Below, piece after piece: positions 18,752 through 28,400 of a stretch of 64,000 nucleotides of DNA (position 1 is its first letter; each line of letters begins with the position of its first letter). The position numbers were made by a program, and so were the translations under genes. The stretch comes from Sergeia podlipaevii (taxonomy: Eukaryota > Euglenozoa > Kinetoplastea > Trypanosomatida > Trypanosomatidae). Below the pieces are notes generated by a model. It saw nothing but the letters and a program-made list of their open reading frames with translations, made no database searches and had not been told where the DNA came from. Location: NCBI GenBank assembly GCA_030849805.1, contig JASANZ010002268.1, positions 1 to 64,000 on the forward strand, read 5' to 3'.

Positions 18752-19623
18752 GGCTTCAACGCGAACGGGTGGCCGTATACGGATAGAAAAAAATAGATAT
18801 GGAAACAGTGTGTATGTACACCTACTTACGATATTTTTTGTTAAACAGATGGCTCCTACAGACGAGAGAGTATACTGCAATGCGCGCGCGCGCGTGTGTG
18901 CTTCCGCAAAATTGAATATATTTTTCTACTATTTGATCCCTTTCGCAATTGTTGTTCAACGCGATATTCTTCCTTAAAAGGTGGCGTTCTTTATTTTTTT
19001 TTTTTTTGTCGCTCTCCTTCACTGTCTCTCTATATGGATTGGAATACTTGTTTACAATGTAGTATACACAGCAACACGGTGAACCACAAATAAAGTAGTG
19101 TATTCGCTGAGGTAGTAATTTAATAATAACAAAAACCTAACAATCACAAAATGGCAGCTTCTTTTTTATATACAGATTCTTGTTTTCTGCCACAGAGCAA
19201 CACAACACAGCAAAACACTAAGGCCACCCCCAACGTAGAAGTAATGCGTCTAGAAGCACACTGCAACACAAAGGTGTACTAACAGTTACTTTCAAAAATG
19301 TTAGATAATGGTAATAAAAGAAAAATAGTAAACCTACCAGAAAGAAAAAAAAATACAGCAACAGAAGAAGCAATAATAATAATAATAGACAATATTAGTA
19401 ATGTAACAAAGAATAAAGCATCTGCATAAGTAAACAACTCACTTGTGGAGAATATAATAACAATTACAACAACAATGACAGTGAAGCACGTTCTTTTTTT
19501 TTTTTAGTATCTGCATCTATGATTTCTGTATTCAGGAATGTTTGTGTCAAATGAGGGATGCCCTCTCCACATCTGGAAAACAACAACAAAAACTTTTTGT
19601 TATGTGATTGCAACAATCCACAT
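18752..19623. other. Intergenic region: dynein-2 5' side and RPA1-like 3' UTR
   Basis: A/T-rich, no credible gene. It holds an alternating purine-pyrimidine run (GC then GT, about 18882-18900), a T-run at about 18992-19007 and AAT repeats near 19370-19390. The dynein splice tract is at about 18800-18777 in minus sense. Confidence 0.6.
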
Positions 19624-21423
19624 TCAGTCAATGGTGAACTGTGCAATAGTGTCCACCAGCACCTTCGCGACAGACGCATAGTCAACATGTCTACAGTTCA
19701 CGACAGTGCAGCTGCCCCTGGCAGAATCCCTTGCTAACCAAAAAAGTAGTGCGGCACCAATGAGCTGATCACACATGCGCAGCTCAAAGGATGCGTCACT
19801 CAACGTCCTCATCTCAAAGTCAGACTCTTTCAACTCAAAAAGTGACTCCGCGGCCGAGGCGTAGGCGCGTGCGGTCGTACTGTCCACGCCGTCGCTCAAG
19901 TATAGAGTGGCACGAAAGGCAAGCACGCATTGCTTGACGCCACAATGAGGGCAGCCGCGCGCCTGATGATCGTCCGTTTGTGCACTGAGAATCTGCCGGC
20001 ATTGGGCACATTGCCGAACCATAACGGGAAGCTCTACGCTCTGTATGCGAGCAAGTACCGGGAGCGTGGCGGAGGCCTCAAGCAGCGAGAGTGAAAACTG
20101 TGCAGGATAGTGGCCGCGGAAGTATGGCTCTGACGAGTGTAGCGGTGCATCCATCTCGCTATGAGAATGTCTATTCCAACTTGGTTGCTGCTGCTCAAGC
20201 TGGAGAAAAGGAGAACGATCCACCTTCACACCAATAGTGACACTGCGACTGGAAAGCGTTTTCCTACGCATAAATTCCCGTACACTACACCCAATAAAAG
20301 CCCAGCACTCGCCTGCAGTAGGGACTATCAGTTCAACGAGTTCACCCCAAAGAGTAAGCTCAAGAACTATATTGCCGTTCTCGGTGTCCTCAACAATAAT
20401 GCCAGACCGCAGTACGCGACCATGTCGTGTGTTCACATAGGTAGAGGGCTGCACAGACTTGACGATGCCCGCTATTGACACCACCTCCCCAAATGGTGCA
20501 TCAGCCACAACCGTCTGCACAGAAGACAGCCCAGCTGAGAGAGTACCAACCAGACGAACAGGGTGAGCAGGTGTTTTTACTGCTGACTCACCAGGAGTAC
20601 CTAGCGCCATCACTGAGTTGTCGCCAAAGCGAAGCTGCAGAGGCTGCCCGGTCTCGCTCCAACGGACGCTGCCACGGCCTAAATGGACGCAATCTCCCAC
20701 GCTAAAAGTGTCCAACTGCGGTTGAGTGACCCAGAAAATGCACTGGATAGCGTCGCCATTGCTGTCCACGCCCACACAATGAAACATGTAACGGCTCCTG
20801 GGGTTGGTCGCGAGACTAGTACTACTACCGTCTGCAGAGCTTCTGCCGTCCAGTAGCCGTGCAGGCCCACGCCATACCACTCGCAGAAGAACGCTCCAGT
20901 TGTTAAGCGCACACTCGGGGGTTGTCTCCAACTGTGACAACGTAATCTCAGTGACTGGCTGCTGAGCAACGCGAGAAGCTTTGAGAAATGACTGCTGTGT
21001 AGTGAGTCCATTAGCTGAAAGACAAAAGAGAGTGGTATCGTAAGTTGGAGCACCAAGAAGCGATAATGGATTGGGTGAACACTCCGCTTGCAGTGCAACT
21101 ACCACGTTAAGCCCATTGGATGCATTGACAAGCGCATACTCGTGCAGCGTTACGCAGCAACCAACATCCACTTGGAAATGTGTAATCATGCCTTCCAACG
21201 GCGTCCCGGGCGGCACCAACACCCACACAAGAGACGCCGAGTCTGATACGGCAAGATAAAAACAAGACTTTGGAGAACGCGCAGTGAGTTCGCGCGGGTA
21301 CCTCTGAATATCCACAATTTGGAGGCAAGGAGCAGGCCACAATTGCTTCCACCGGGCCATTTCCTCAGTGGAGAACGAGCCCACAAGTGCTGCGGTGCAA
21401 AACCCGTTAGAAAGAGAAGCCAT
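19624..21423 (-). CDS. RPA1-like protein (divergent replication protein A large-subunit paralogue)
   Basis: 599 aa. The C-terminal two thirds read as three OB-folds in the order of RPA70 DNA-binding domains A, B and C. A: about residues 175-290, ending VGDCVHLGRGSVR, where RPA has VGKVYYISKGRL. B: about 300-410 with VSIAGIVKSV...IIVEDTENGNIVLELTLWGE, the most recognisable block (RPA: VDVIGIV..LVDxSG..V.LTLWG). C: about 440-595 with a zinc ribbon CAQC-x15-CPHC. The N-terminal 170 residues are unique. Overall similarity is low and the first pair of zinc ligands is spaced differently from canonical RPA1 (C-x4-C), so this is a paralogue, not the main RPA1. It probably binds single-stranded DNA in the nucleus, or possibly in the mitochondrion or at telomeres. 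The ATG at 21421-21423 is the first in frame. Confidence 0.75.
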   Translation of the reverse strand: MASLSNGFCTAALVGSFSTEEMARWKQLWPAPCLQIVDIQRYPRELTARSPKSCFYLAVSDSASLVWVLVPPGTPLEGMITHFQVDVGCCVTLHEYALVNASNGLNVVVALQAECSPNPLSLLGAPTYDTTLFCLSANGLTTQQSFLKASRVAQQPVTEITLSQLETTPECALNNWSVLLRVVWRGPARLLDGRSSADGSSTSLATNPRSRYMFHCVGVDSNGDAIQCIFWVTQPQLDTFSVGDCVHLGRGSVRWSETGQPLQLRFGDNSVMALGTPGESAVKTPAHPVRLVGTLSAGLSSVQTVVADAPFGEVVSIAGIVKSVQPSTYVNTRHGRVLRSGIIVEDTENGNIVLELTLWGELVELIVPTAGECWAFIGCSVREFMRRKTLSSRSVTIGVKVDRSPFLQLEQQQPSWNRHSHSEMDAPLHSSEPYFRGHYPAQFSLSLLEASATLPVLARIQSVELPVMVRQCAQCRQILSAQTDDHQARGCPHCGVKQCVLAFRATLYLSDGVDSTTARAYASAAESLFELKESDFEMRTLSDASFELRMCDQLIGAALLFWLARDSARGSCTVVNCRHVDYASVAKVLVDTIAQFTID

Positions 21424-21909
21424 TTACTAGTGCCCCAAGCTAACTATCTATAGATCTCCGGTACTATCGTTGCGTGCAGGTTTTCTGTTCCTTTGCTAGC
21501 CACCCCCACTTCTTCTTCTTCTTTTCCTCGCAAGAATAGTAAAGCACACAGCTTGCTAAAGCACATATATACATATATATATATATAAGAAAAGAAAAGA
21601 AAAAAAAGTAGGAAAAAGAAATGTAGTTCAACATTTTCATCTGATTTCTATTGCTCTATTTTTGTATTTCTTTTGGCGCAAAGAGCACAAGACGATTGTC
21701 TCTACTACCACGACAGCAACGAGAAAGTTGCCCCCCAAAGCAAAACATTCGAACGAAAAACACTGATTTTCAAGTAATTCAACGCGATAATTTTTTTTTA
21801 AAAAAAAGAACTGTACAAAAGTGTGGAGTGTGGAGTACAACTGAGCATAAACCTGTGTTTTGATGCAAATCATCTTCTTTAATAGAAAGAAGAAATATGC
21901 AGAAACTGG
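21424..21909. other. Intergenic region between disordered protein gene and RPA1-like gene
   Basis: A/T-rich with an AT dinucleotide run at about 21565-21588 and a T/A run at about 21790-21808. A CT-rich stretch (21507-21530) is on the plus strand and so cannot serve as a minus-strand splice tract. No gene seen. Confidence 0.6.
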
Positions 21910-23319
21910 CTACGAATTTGCTGCTAAGAAGCCTTGAAACAAGTCTGGTCTATTGAAGGGAGCTTTCAAGTTAGAGTTGCTGAGTGCCGTGGCGGTGCCT
22001 GAAGCCAAGGGGCCAGGTTGGCCTGCAGACCGCTGTCGTTCAGGGACAGAGAACTTTGAAAATGGGCTATCCTGAAAGTTCAAGGGACGCTTGGGGCTTG
22101 GAGTGGGCGGAGAAACCTCCACATCGCGGCGACGCCACTCTCCCGGCGATTCTTGTTGCTTTGGCCATTCCCTCGGCAAGCTGCGCCACCCACGTGAATT
22201 ACCGTTTGCCCATTCCCTGTTTCCTGTTCTCCAGGGAAAGACAGAGGGGTCTTCCCTTCTCCACTGGCCGATGCTGCCGCCGTCATGGAGCGAGGAGCTG
22301 TGAAGGCCACTGGACCTACCGTACAGAAGACTAGGTTGCAGCCGACTACCTGCAGGAGAACGCGTCGCACTTTTAGACTTCGCAGGTGTATCAGCACTGT
22401 TAGATCGATGGCGAAGGTGCAAAGTGGGGGAGCGCGAAGCGCTACGGACGGCGTCCTTGAAGGTGGGCTGAAAAAACAAAGAAGTTTCTGCAACTGCTGA
22501 GTGCCCACTTTGGTGCGGTGGACTCGAGCGAGGGCGGAGATTGCTATGAGAAGGAGGCGTGCGTGAGGTGTCTGGTAGCGCAGAGCGCTGTTGCTGCTGC
22601 GCTGCCTTGCTAAAACTAAAGCCACCCGGAGCAGCTAGTGTGCTCGAACTATGGAGAGAGACGCGGCGAGAAGGGCTCTGCTGGGTAAGCTTACGTGATC
22701 CCTGCTGGGTCCTAGAAAATTGAGAGAGTGTGCGTCTCTCTGCACGTGGTGTTGAGTGAGACCCTGTCACGGGCCGAGTAGCAGACGCAGGGCGATGCAG
22801 CCGTGGCGGGTCGGTTTCACGATCTGCCGGCCGTCTCAAATACTGCGCAAGGACACTTTTGGCGGGAAAGTATTCCACGTCCCTGCGCGAGACATTCGCA
22901 TTCGTCTTGCTGGTCCGCTGCTGAGCACGTTGATCAGACTTGCCATGCCTTTGCGTCATGCGGGATGCAGCAACCTCCTCGAGTTCTCGCCTGTAGGTTT
23001 CCATTTCTGTAGGGACTCCAGAGCTCTTCGTTAGAAGGCTCCTAGGCAGTTGGCGCTCTTGTGGTGGTGCTAGTTTATGCCGAGTGCAATTAGCTTGCTC
23101 TATTGCCAAGCATTGTGGTGCAGGACGCTCACGGTTGCTGATTGCCGTGGCACTAAGTGATGACGCCGCCAGCCGTCTCGACCGTGCAGCTCGCATATCA
23201 TCCTGCCATGTTCGTAGTTCTTGTTCTATACGGGCTTCCTCAAAGCTAGAAGCAGTGGCTGCTTGTGCGGCCACCTCCCCGTTTGAACACACACCGCTTG
23301 AAGACGCAATTGCAGGCAT
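21910..23319 (-). CDS. Hypothetical basic disordered protein with Trp/Arg array
   Basis: 469 aa, not recognised. A predicted helix near the N-terminus (about 25-50, EEARIEQELRTWQDDMRAAR) and a second charged helix (about 105-140) are followed by a long Ser/Pro/Arg/Gln-rich low-complexity region. At about 355-400 six Trp residues recur every 5-10 residues, each beside Arg or Gly (QWRRED, PWRTG, EWANG, GWRSL, EWPKQ, EWRRRD). Such basic disordered proteins in trypanosomatids are often cytoskeletal or RNA-binding, but nothing here decides. The ATG at 23317-23319 is just after a T-run (minus sense). The reading frame is uninterrupted and G/C-rich relative to flanks, supporting a real gene. Confidence 0.7.
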   Translation of the reverse strand: MPAIASSSGVCSNGEVAAQAATASSFEEARIEQELRTWQDDMRAARSRRLAASSLSATAISNRERPAPQCLAIEQANCTRHKLAPPQERQLPRSLLTKSSGVPTEMETYRRELEEVAASRMTQRHGKSDQRAQQRTSKTNANVSRRDVEYFPAKSVLAQYLRRPADRETDPPRLHRPASATRPVTGSHSTPRAERRTLSQFSRTQQGSRKLTQQSPSRRVSLHSSSTLAAPGGFSFSKAAQQQQRSALPDTSRTPPSHSNLRPRSSPPHQSGHSAVAETSLFFQPTFKDAVRSASRSPTLHLRHRSNSADTPAKSKSATRSPAGSRLQPSLLYGRSSGLHSSSLHDGGSIGQWRREDPSVFPWRTGNREWANGNSRGWRSLPREWPKQQESPGEWRRRDVEVSPPTPSPKRPLNFQDSPFSKFSVPERQRSAGQPGPLASGTATALSNSNLKAPFNRPDLFQGFLAANS

Positions 23320-24137
23320 TAAATACTAAAAAAAAAAAAAAAGATTCTAAAATGATTTGAACAACAATTACTCTTTCAAAACAAAAATAAAAATACGACG
23401 ATAGAAGGGAAGAACTTGCAGTACAGGAAAAAAGAAAAATACGAACTTCAAAAAAAAACATAGCACCAGCTCAAAGGCCATCAGGCTGTCACTCTCTGAC
23501 AGGGTGAAAAGATAGCGCCGAACAGCAGCGTAGTCATTGTTCTTCGTGGCAGCCAAATGTATATGACTGGCGAGCGCCCTCTAGTCGCAGTAAAAAGTCA
23601 TGCTTTTCTTTCAAAATTTTCACAACAAACAGTCGAACAACCAAACAAGGAAAAAAAAAACCAAATCCCCATCCACGCCTTATAGCATTAACCATCATTC
23701 TTTTCATTTCTCTTTGCATATACAGATAAATGTATATATAAATAATACAACGTAAATACTCCTTACACTTACAATTTAATAGAAAAAAAAATGAATGTCT
23801 GAGTGCACGCACACACATACACACACTTTTGCTCTCGCATATGTGATCCTTGCACATTCCTCCAGTCATACAACAAAAGCGCAACCCATCAAATACGGTA
23901 AAGAAAGAATCTTAACTCCTCTTCTCATTAACACGAAGCACACGGCAGCAGCCAGAAACTCACGAGAACTATGCACAAGACATTTGTTCGCGGGCAGTGT
24001 TGAGCTGCTAAGCCGCCTTCGTTGAGTGCACCTCCCTTTGTTCTCTCTCTCCTGCACCATGGAGTGTACCCTCTACATGCATAAAAAATTGAGGCAATCT
24101 TCCCCAGTTCCCTTCGTCCAGGTAGCTTCGTACTAGC
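23320..24137. other. Intergenic region with a GC-richer island
   Basis: Mostly A/T-rich. An island at about 23463-23600 has coding-like composition and two overlapping open fragments on the minus strand in different frames. See findings. The remainder shows A-runs, AC repeats (about 23808-23826) and splice or polyadenylation signal sequence only. Confidence 0.5.
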
Positions 24138-26615
24138 TTACTGCCACAGAGAGTTGAGTGTCTTGCGCATCACCAGGTAACGGACAAGTATCGACGCACC
24201 AGCGAACACAGCAACTAGCGTGATGAGCAGTGGCTTGTTGAAGTCACTATTGAGTAGGTCGAACGGCTTGCCAGAGGAGGAACGCACGTAGAACACATCA
24301 AGGCCCGTCACGACAACGTGACACGAGCTCTCAAGGCCCGTAGGCTCAGTGGTGATTTGGCGAGGGAAGGCAATGCGATACTTGTGGCTCGCAAGCATCG
24401 GGCTGAAAATCAAAGCGTGCGTGATCTGCTTCTCAGTGGACTGAGGCATAGGCATCTGGCCTCCCGAAAGAAGTCTCGCCACTTCGATCACCGCTACACG
24501 GCCGGTCTCATACGCAAGCACGATGCTCTTGCGTGCGATGGCCTGGTGTGAGGTGGTCACGCCCATATCAGCGATAGGACCCCCAAACACGCTGAGGGTG
24601 GTGGCCACGATGACAGGCGGGCGGGCAGCACGAGAGCTGAAGACACGGTGATGATTGGCAAAGAAGGAGGCAATGATCTGGGGAACGGTGGCGCCAGCAT
24701 CCTTCAATACGACGGGGCCGCTCTCCTCCTGAAAAAGCTCCCACACACTGAAGCAGTAGCGCATTTTGGCTGCGTCAAGGAAGTAGGTGATGATGGCGTG
24801 CTCGACCACTACCATGTGCACGGAGCCCTCCACGTTGGGCAGACGGGAAGTACCAAGCACGCTTCCAGTTATGGCGTCAAAGGCAACGATAACGAGGGTA
24901 GAGAGCTCCTCAGCGGCTGGCTCGTAGTATGCCACGGCGATCACGTTCCTTGTTGGGTAAAGGTGTCTCACCTCCTCCACCGTCTCCTTGCCGGTCATGT
25001 TCTTGTACACGTGAAGTCCGTTGACAACCGCGGTGCGCAGCTCGTCGTTTCCAGAGGCATGAGCCACGATGGGGTAAGGCATACGCACCGACCATGTAGG
25101 GGAAGCACGAGTCGCGTTTGCGGGCATGAAGAAGCCCTCAATCAAGCCGCTGTGAGTATGCGTAACGTAAGTAAATAGACTGTCGCTGGCAACGGCACCC
25201 TTGACGGAAAGGTCAGTGGAGATCTGAAAGCCCGGCGTCACCAGAAGCGCATCGCTCACCACCTGCACATCCAGAACCTTCTGAGCAAAGACATCGATGT
25301 GGACGAGCGCGGTGGCTTCCTTGTAGGATGCACGGATGACCACAACACGAGGGACAGAGTTCGTCCCCAAGTTCTGCACCGTAACGTCACGCATAGAAGT
25401 CGTGCCAAGTTTCTTGGTCACTTCAGCAGAAAAGTCAACGACCGCGTCCACGCGCTGGCCCATCTCGGTGAGGGGGATGGCGTACAGAAGACCAAGGCGA
25501 GACGCCAGCAGAACAACTTTGTTAAAGTGAAAATGGTCAAGATGGCCGGGGGGATCGATGATGAGGGTGCCAGCAATGGCGCCAAGACCTTCCATGCGCT
25601 CCCAGACAAGACCCTTAGCAGCCTCCGAGACCAGCATCAAGTGACCATTGCCGCCCTTCACCAGAACCATCGTGTCAGCGCCGTTTGTAAAGGCAATCAG
25701 AGGGAAAGCATTGGATACACTGCGCTGACCCTTGGGGCCAGTAGTGAAGCGAGCCGCAGCACCAGAAGGGAAAGCAACCTCTATGCCAGCATCACTAGTT
25801 CTGACCGCGGCCTCTCCCTTGTACGCGCCGGTCTCAGCATCCACCACCACCGCACCTCCACAGCGGTCGCACTCCTGCTCAGTGGTCGCAGCTCCAGCGG
25901 CAGGGCTGGAAAGGGAATTGAGCTGGGTCGGGGTAGCAAGCACCGCCTCACCAGAGCCAGCGACACTTGCGCACAGTCCACGCACCTCGCGGCCCTTTGC
26001 ACCGCTCTCCACATCGAACTCTGCAGACTTGCCATCACGCGTGTTGACCCACAGATGCGTGCCCGCAAGACGGAGCGAGTCCACGGCACCAGCACCACTG
26101 TGCGGCAGCGTGTGCGTTGCCTTGACGTCTTCCTCCTCTGATGTAATCTCAAAGCGGAAGATGCTCAAGTCAGTGGCACTGTGCAGCGCCACAGTGGCCA
26201 CCTCCTCGTTGACTCCGCAAGCGCCCGCGATCACACCCTGAGCACCCACGAGACGGAACGTTGTCTCAATTGCTCCAGTCCGCGGGTTCAGCAGCAGCAC
26301 AGTCCCGCTGACACCTGCCGCGAGGACTACGCGCGAGGAGGCAGCCACGCAGAGGGGCTCCTCAGGGAATATGACACGCCAAGTGAGGTTGGTAGCGCCG
26401 GAGACATCGGTCTCAAGGGCGGACACGGCGCCTTCCTTGGATGCAACATAAAGCAGTTTAGGTCTGGCAACAGGCGCGACGGCAGCAAACTTCACGTCGC
26501 CAGCGGTACGAATCAGCCAGTCACGAAGGCCCTGCTCGTCCTCATGAATGCACTGCACTGTGGAAACGGCTAGCACCGCCGCCACGAGCAGCACTGCTAT
26601 CAAGAACTGGCGCAT
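24138..26615 (-). CDS. EMC1: ER membrane protein complex subunit 1 (EMC1)
   Basis: 825 aa. Begins with a clear signal peptide (MRQFLIAVLLVAAVLA, cleaved about residue 22). A large luminal region with PQQ/WD-like beta-propeller repeats follows, e.g. KLLYVASKEGAVSALETD and VLLLNPRTGAIETTF. It ends in the EMC1 C-terminal domain with one transmembrane helix (about 795-815) and a short tail ending NSLWQ. The C-terminal block is diagnostic: NVIAVAYYEP, FAFPRQIT-type segment, GLESSCHVVVTGLDVFYVR and FDLLNSDFNKPLLITLV align with human EMC1 (GLESTCLVVAYGLDIYQTR, FDVLKDDYDYVLI). EMC inserts tail-anchored and multipass proteins into the ER. The family is usually about 900-1000 aa, so this copy is slightly short. 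The open frame continues far upstream through tract-encoded hydrophobic sequence, but the signal peptide and the splice AG at 26728-26729 fix the ATG at 26613-26615. Confidence 0.9.
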   Translation of the reverse strand: MRQFLIAVLLVAAVLAVSTVQCIHEDEQGLRDWLIRTAGDVKFAAVAPVARPKLLYVASKEGAVSALETDVSGATNLTWRVIFPEEPLCVAASSRVVLAAGVSGTVLLLNPRTGAIETTFRLVGAQGVIAGACGVNEEVATVALHSATDLSIFRFEITSEEEDVKATHTLPHSGAGAVDSLRLAGTHLWVNTRDGKSAEFDVESGAKGREVRGLCASVAGSGEAVLATPTQLNSLSSPAAGAATTEQECDRCGGAVVVDAETGAYKGEAAVRTSDAGIEVAFPSGAAARFTTGPKGQRSVSNAFPLIAFTNGADTMVLVKGGNGHLMLVSEAAKGLVWERMEGLGAIAGTLIIDPPGHLDHFHFNKVVLLASRLGLLYAIPLTEMGQRVDAVVDFSAEVTKKLGTTSMRDVTVQNLGTNSVPRVVVIRASYKEATALVHIDVFAQKVLDVQVVSDALLVTPGFQISTDLSVKGAVASDSLFTYVTHTHSGLIEGFFMPANATRASPTWSVRMPYPIVAHASGNDELRTAVVNGLHVYKNMTGKETVEEVRHLYPTRNVIAVAYYEPAAEELSTLVIVAFDAITGSVLGTSRLPNVEGSVHMVVVEHAIITYFLDAAKMRYCFSVWELFQEESGPVVLKDAGATVPQIIASFFANHHRVFSSRAARPPVIVATTLSVFGGPIADMGVTTSHQAIARKSIVLAYETGRVAVIEVARLLSGGQMPMPQSTEKQITHALIFSPMLASHKYRIAFPRQITTEPTGLESSCHVVVTGLDVFYVRSSSGKPFDLLNSDFNKPLLITLVAVFAGASILVRYLVMRKTLNSLWQ

Positions 26616-27473
26616 GCTGTATAGAAACTGACTTGAATGCGCAATGATAGAGATGATAATAATAATAGTAATATTAAAAGTGTAATAGCAGCCAAATAAA
26701 ACAGGTGTTGTGAATGGCTGATGAACACTAAAAAAAAAATGAAAAAAAAATGTATGCTTTACAAATAAAAATACGCAGGAGCAAACAAACAAAAGAAACA
26801 AAGATAGAGAAAAAGTTAATATCCTTCCTTTCCTCTGTAGTCGCAGTAAAGCTGTTGCGTATAGCCTAACAAAACACACGAACACTAAACTCTGTGTACT
26901 TATTTTTGCAGATAACAATAATAAAAAAAAACTAAACATAAAAAGATATATATATATATGCATGCAGAAGCAAATATGGGAGGAAAGAGGAGCAGAGACA
27001 AGCAGTAAATGAAAAGATAGAGGGGCAAAAGAAAAAGTACGAGTCACATGACAACGTACACATAACATTAGCAATGTAGCTAGATTTTAGGATCAAGAGT
27101 ATATGTTGTCCAATTCTTTACATTTACAAACATAGCGAAAAGTGTGACAATATCCGCTAAAATTTTTTTTAATAAAGAGAGTGGTGAAAAGAAAGGGTGG
27201 CTTTATTCACGATACCAAACTTACAATATATATCCTTCATTGCTAGCACCGCCGCTCATCAGAGACTTCCTCCCTTCCATTCCATCTTTCCCACCTCAAT
27301 GTGAGCGATTTGATAAGTGCAACACAGCGACTAGCTTTCAAAGTTAAAGCACAGCAGCTTGTGCGGAAAATAGAGAGAGAGAGACGTTACCATCATTCAT
27401 GTGATAACGAAAGCAAAACCAAACGCATCTGCTGAGATCCACTCATCACTTCTCTCTCTCTCTCGCAACGCTT
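26616..27473. other. Intergenic region: EMC1 5' UTR and hydrolase-like gene 3' UTR
   Basis: This stretch holds the EMC1 5' UTR and splice tract (26616-26752). From about 26753 to 27473 it is A/T-rich with AT repeats (26945-26960) and a GA run (27370-27382). No gene seen. Confidence 0.55.
26727..26752 (-). promoter_or_regulatory. Predicted spliced-leader acceptor for EMC1
   Basis: Two T-runs separated by CA (26751-26730 in minus sense) end directly in AG (26729-26728). The predicted 5' UTR is 112 nt. This is one of the strongest splice signals in the window. Confidence 0.65.
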
Positions 27474-28400
27474 CTACTGCTGATCTGACATCTGAGAAAG
27501 CATCTCGAAAGAAATGAGCATTGCACTTGCAGGGTCAGACATGTCCAGTGAGCTGTTCTCACGCACCTTTGACAAGTCGAGCACCTTTGCATTGGGGCAG
27601 CGCTGGAGAAGAAATTCATGCTCTTCAGCAGACATTGCATCACTTGAAGAAAGAAACGCCGTAACTGGCTTGGTGAAGACCGCCTCTGACATCGCGCTAG
27701 ACACAGAAAGCGGTGCAAGACTAAGCACTTCATTGCTGTAGCGAAAGCGTGCCGCGCCATCCGTCACCTCTGCGTTGGACAGCAGAACCGCGCGATCTAC
27801 AGAATTTGAGACCGCTTTCTTCACATAGTCATTCAAAGCGGTAAGGGTGGCAGTGCCTGGTGGTACGCCGCAGGCAATAGCCCGTTCTCCGTAAGAATCG
27901 GTGTCGCACGCAGTGATCTGGCCTGCCTTGCTTAGAAACAGAGAGACGGAGGAAAATGAATCAGGCGCGTGCAGAGCGGCGCATAAGGCAACAAGGGCAC
28001 CAAAGCCCACTCCCGCAATCAAAGCCTCCGTGCGAAGGACATCACTTCTCAGCATTGCCACATCAGCGGCGCAAGCAAGTGCGTATTGCTCGCTGGCCTG
28101 ATCCCACTTTAAGTGCTGAGAACTATTGTGCCCGCGGAGATCAACAGCATAAATCTCCAATGGATCTGAGAGAGTAAAGCGATGAAGCGGTAGTTCCCCA
28201 AGGCGACGATGAATTTTTTGCTGCCATGCATTTGAGTTGCTGAGGTAGTCGTGCACAACGATCGCCTTACGCGGCGGACGTGTGTCAGTGTGCCAGCGAA
28301 AACTAGAGAGTGTGTAGGCAAGCGGCACTGGGGACTCCGTAATACGCATTGGAACTGCGCTGCCGCTTGCTGACTTGAACATGCCCTTCAATGCGTTCAT
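27474..28400 (-). CDS. Alpha/beta-hydrolase-fold protein, probable pseudoenzyme (ABHD11-like)
   Basis: 308 aa. The fold is recognisable: the oxyanion strand-turn block VVHDYLSNSNAW, then IYAVDLRGHNSS (typical YAVDLRGHG-type strand), and the nucleophile-elbow position EALIAGVGFGALVAL. In active relatives the elbow reads G-x-S-x-G; here it is GVGFG with Gly132 in place of Ser. Near the end, where relatives have a catalytic His before a Pro (GHWVHADKP in ABHD11), this protein reads VRENSSLDMSDP with no His. It therefore probably cannot hydrolyse esters and may be a binding or scaffold protein. Codon context shows GGC at the Ser position, one base from AGC. The frame is otherwise intact and not obviously decaying. 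The start at 28398-28400 avoids a hydrophobic upstream extension encoded by a T-rich stretch. Confidence 0.75.
   Translation of the reverse strand: MNALKGMFKSASGSAVPMRITESPVPLAYTLSSFRWHTDTRPPRKAIVVHDYLSNSNAWQQKIHRRLGELPLHRFTLSDPLEIYAVDLRGHNSSQHLKWDQASEQYALACAADVAMLRSDVLRTEALIAGVGFGALVALCAALHAPDSFSSVSLFLSKAGQITACDTDSYGERAIACGVPPGTATLTALNDYVKKAVSNSVDRAVLLSNAEVTDGAARFRYSNEVLSLAPLSVSSAMSEAVFTKPVTAFLSSSDAMSAEEHEFLLQRCPNAKVLDLSKVRENSSLDMSDPASAMLISFEMLSQMSDQQ

Noticed and set aside
21565..21590. AT-rich repeat as a TATA promoter
   Set aside because: Kinetoplastid protein genes lack per-gene TATA promoters. Similar AT repeats occur in many spacers here and look like microsatellites.
26616..27074. 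N-terminal extension of the EMC1 frame by about 150 residues
   Set aside because: The extension is translated from T-tracts and repeats, crosses the predicted splice AG at 26728-26729, and precedes a perfect signal peptide. Same reasoning removed extensions of the phosphatase, zinc-knuckle, NHP2, DNAI7 and 423-aa genes.
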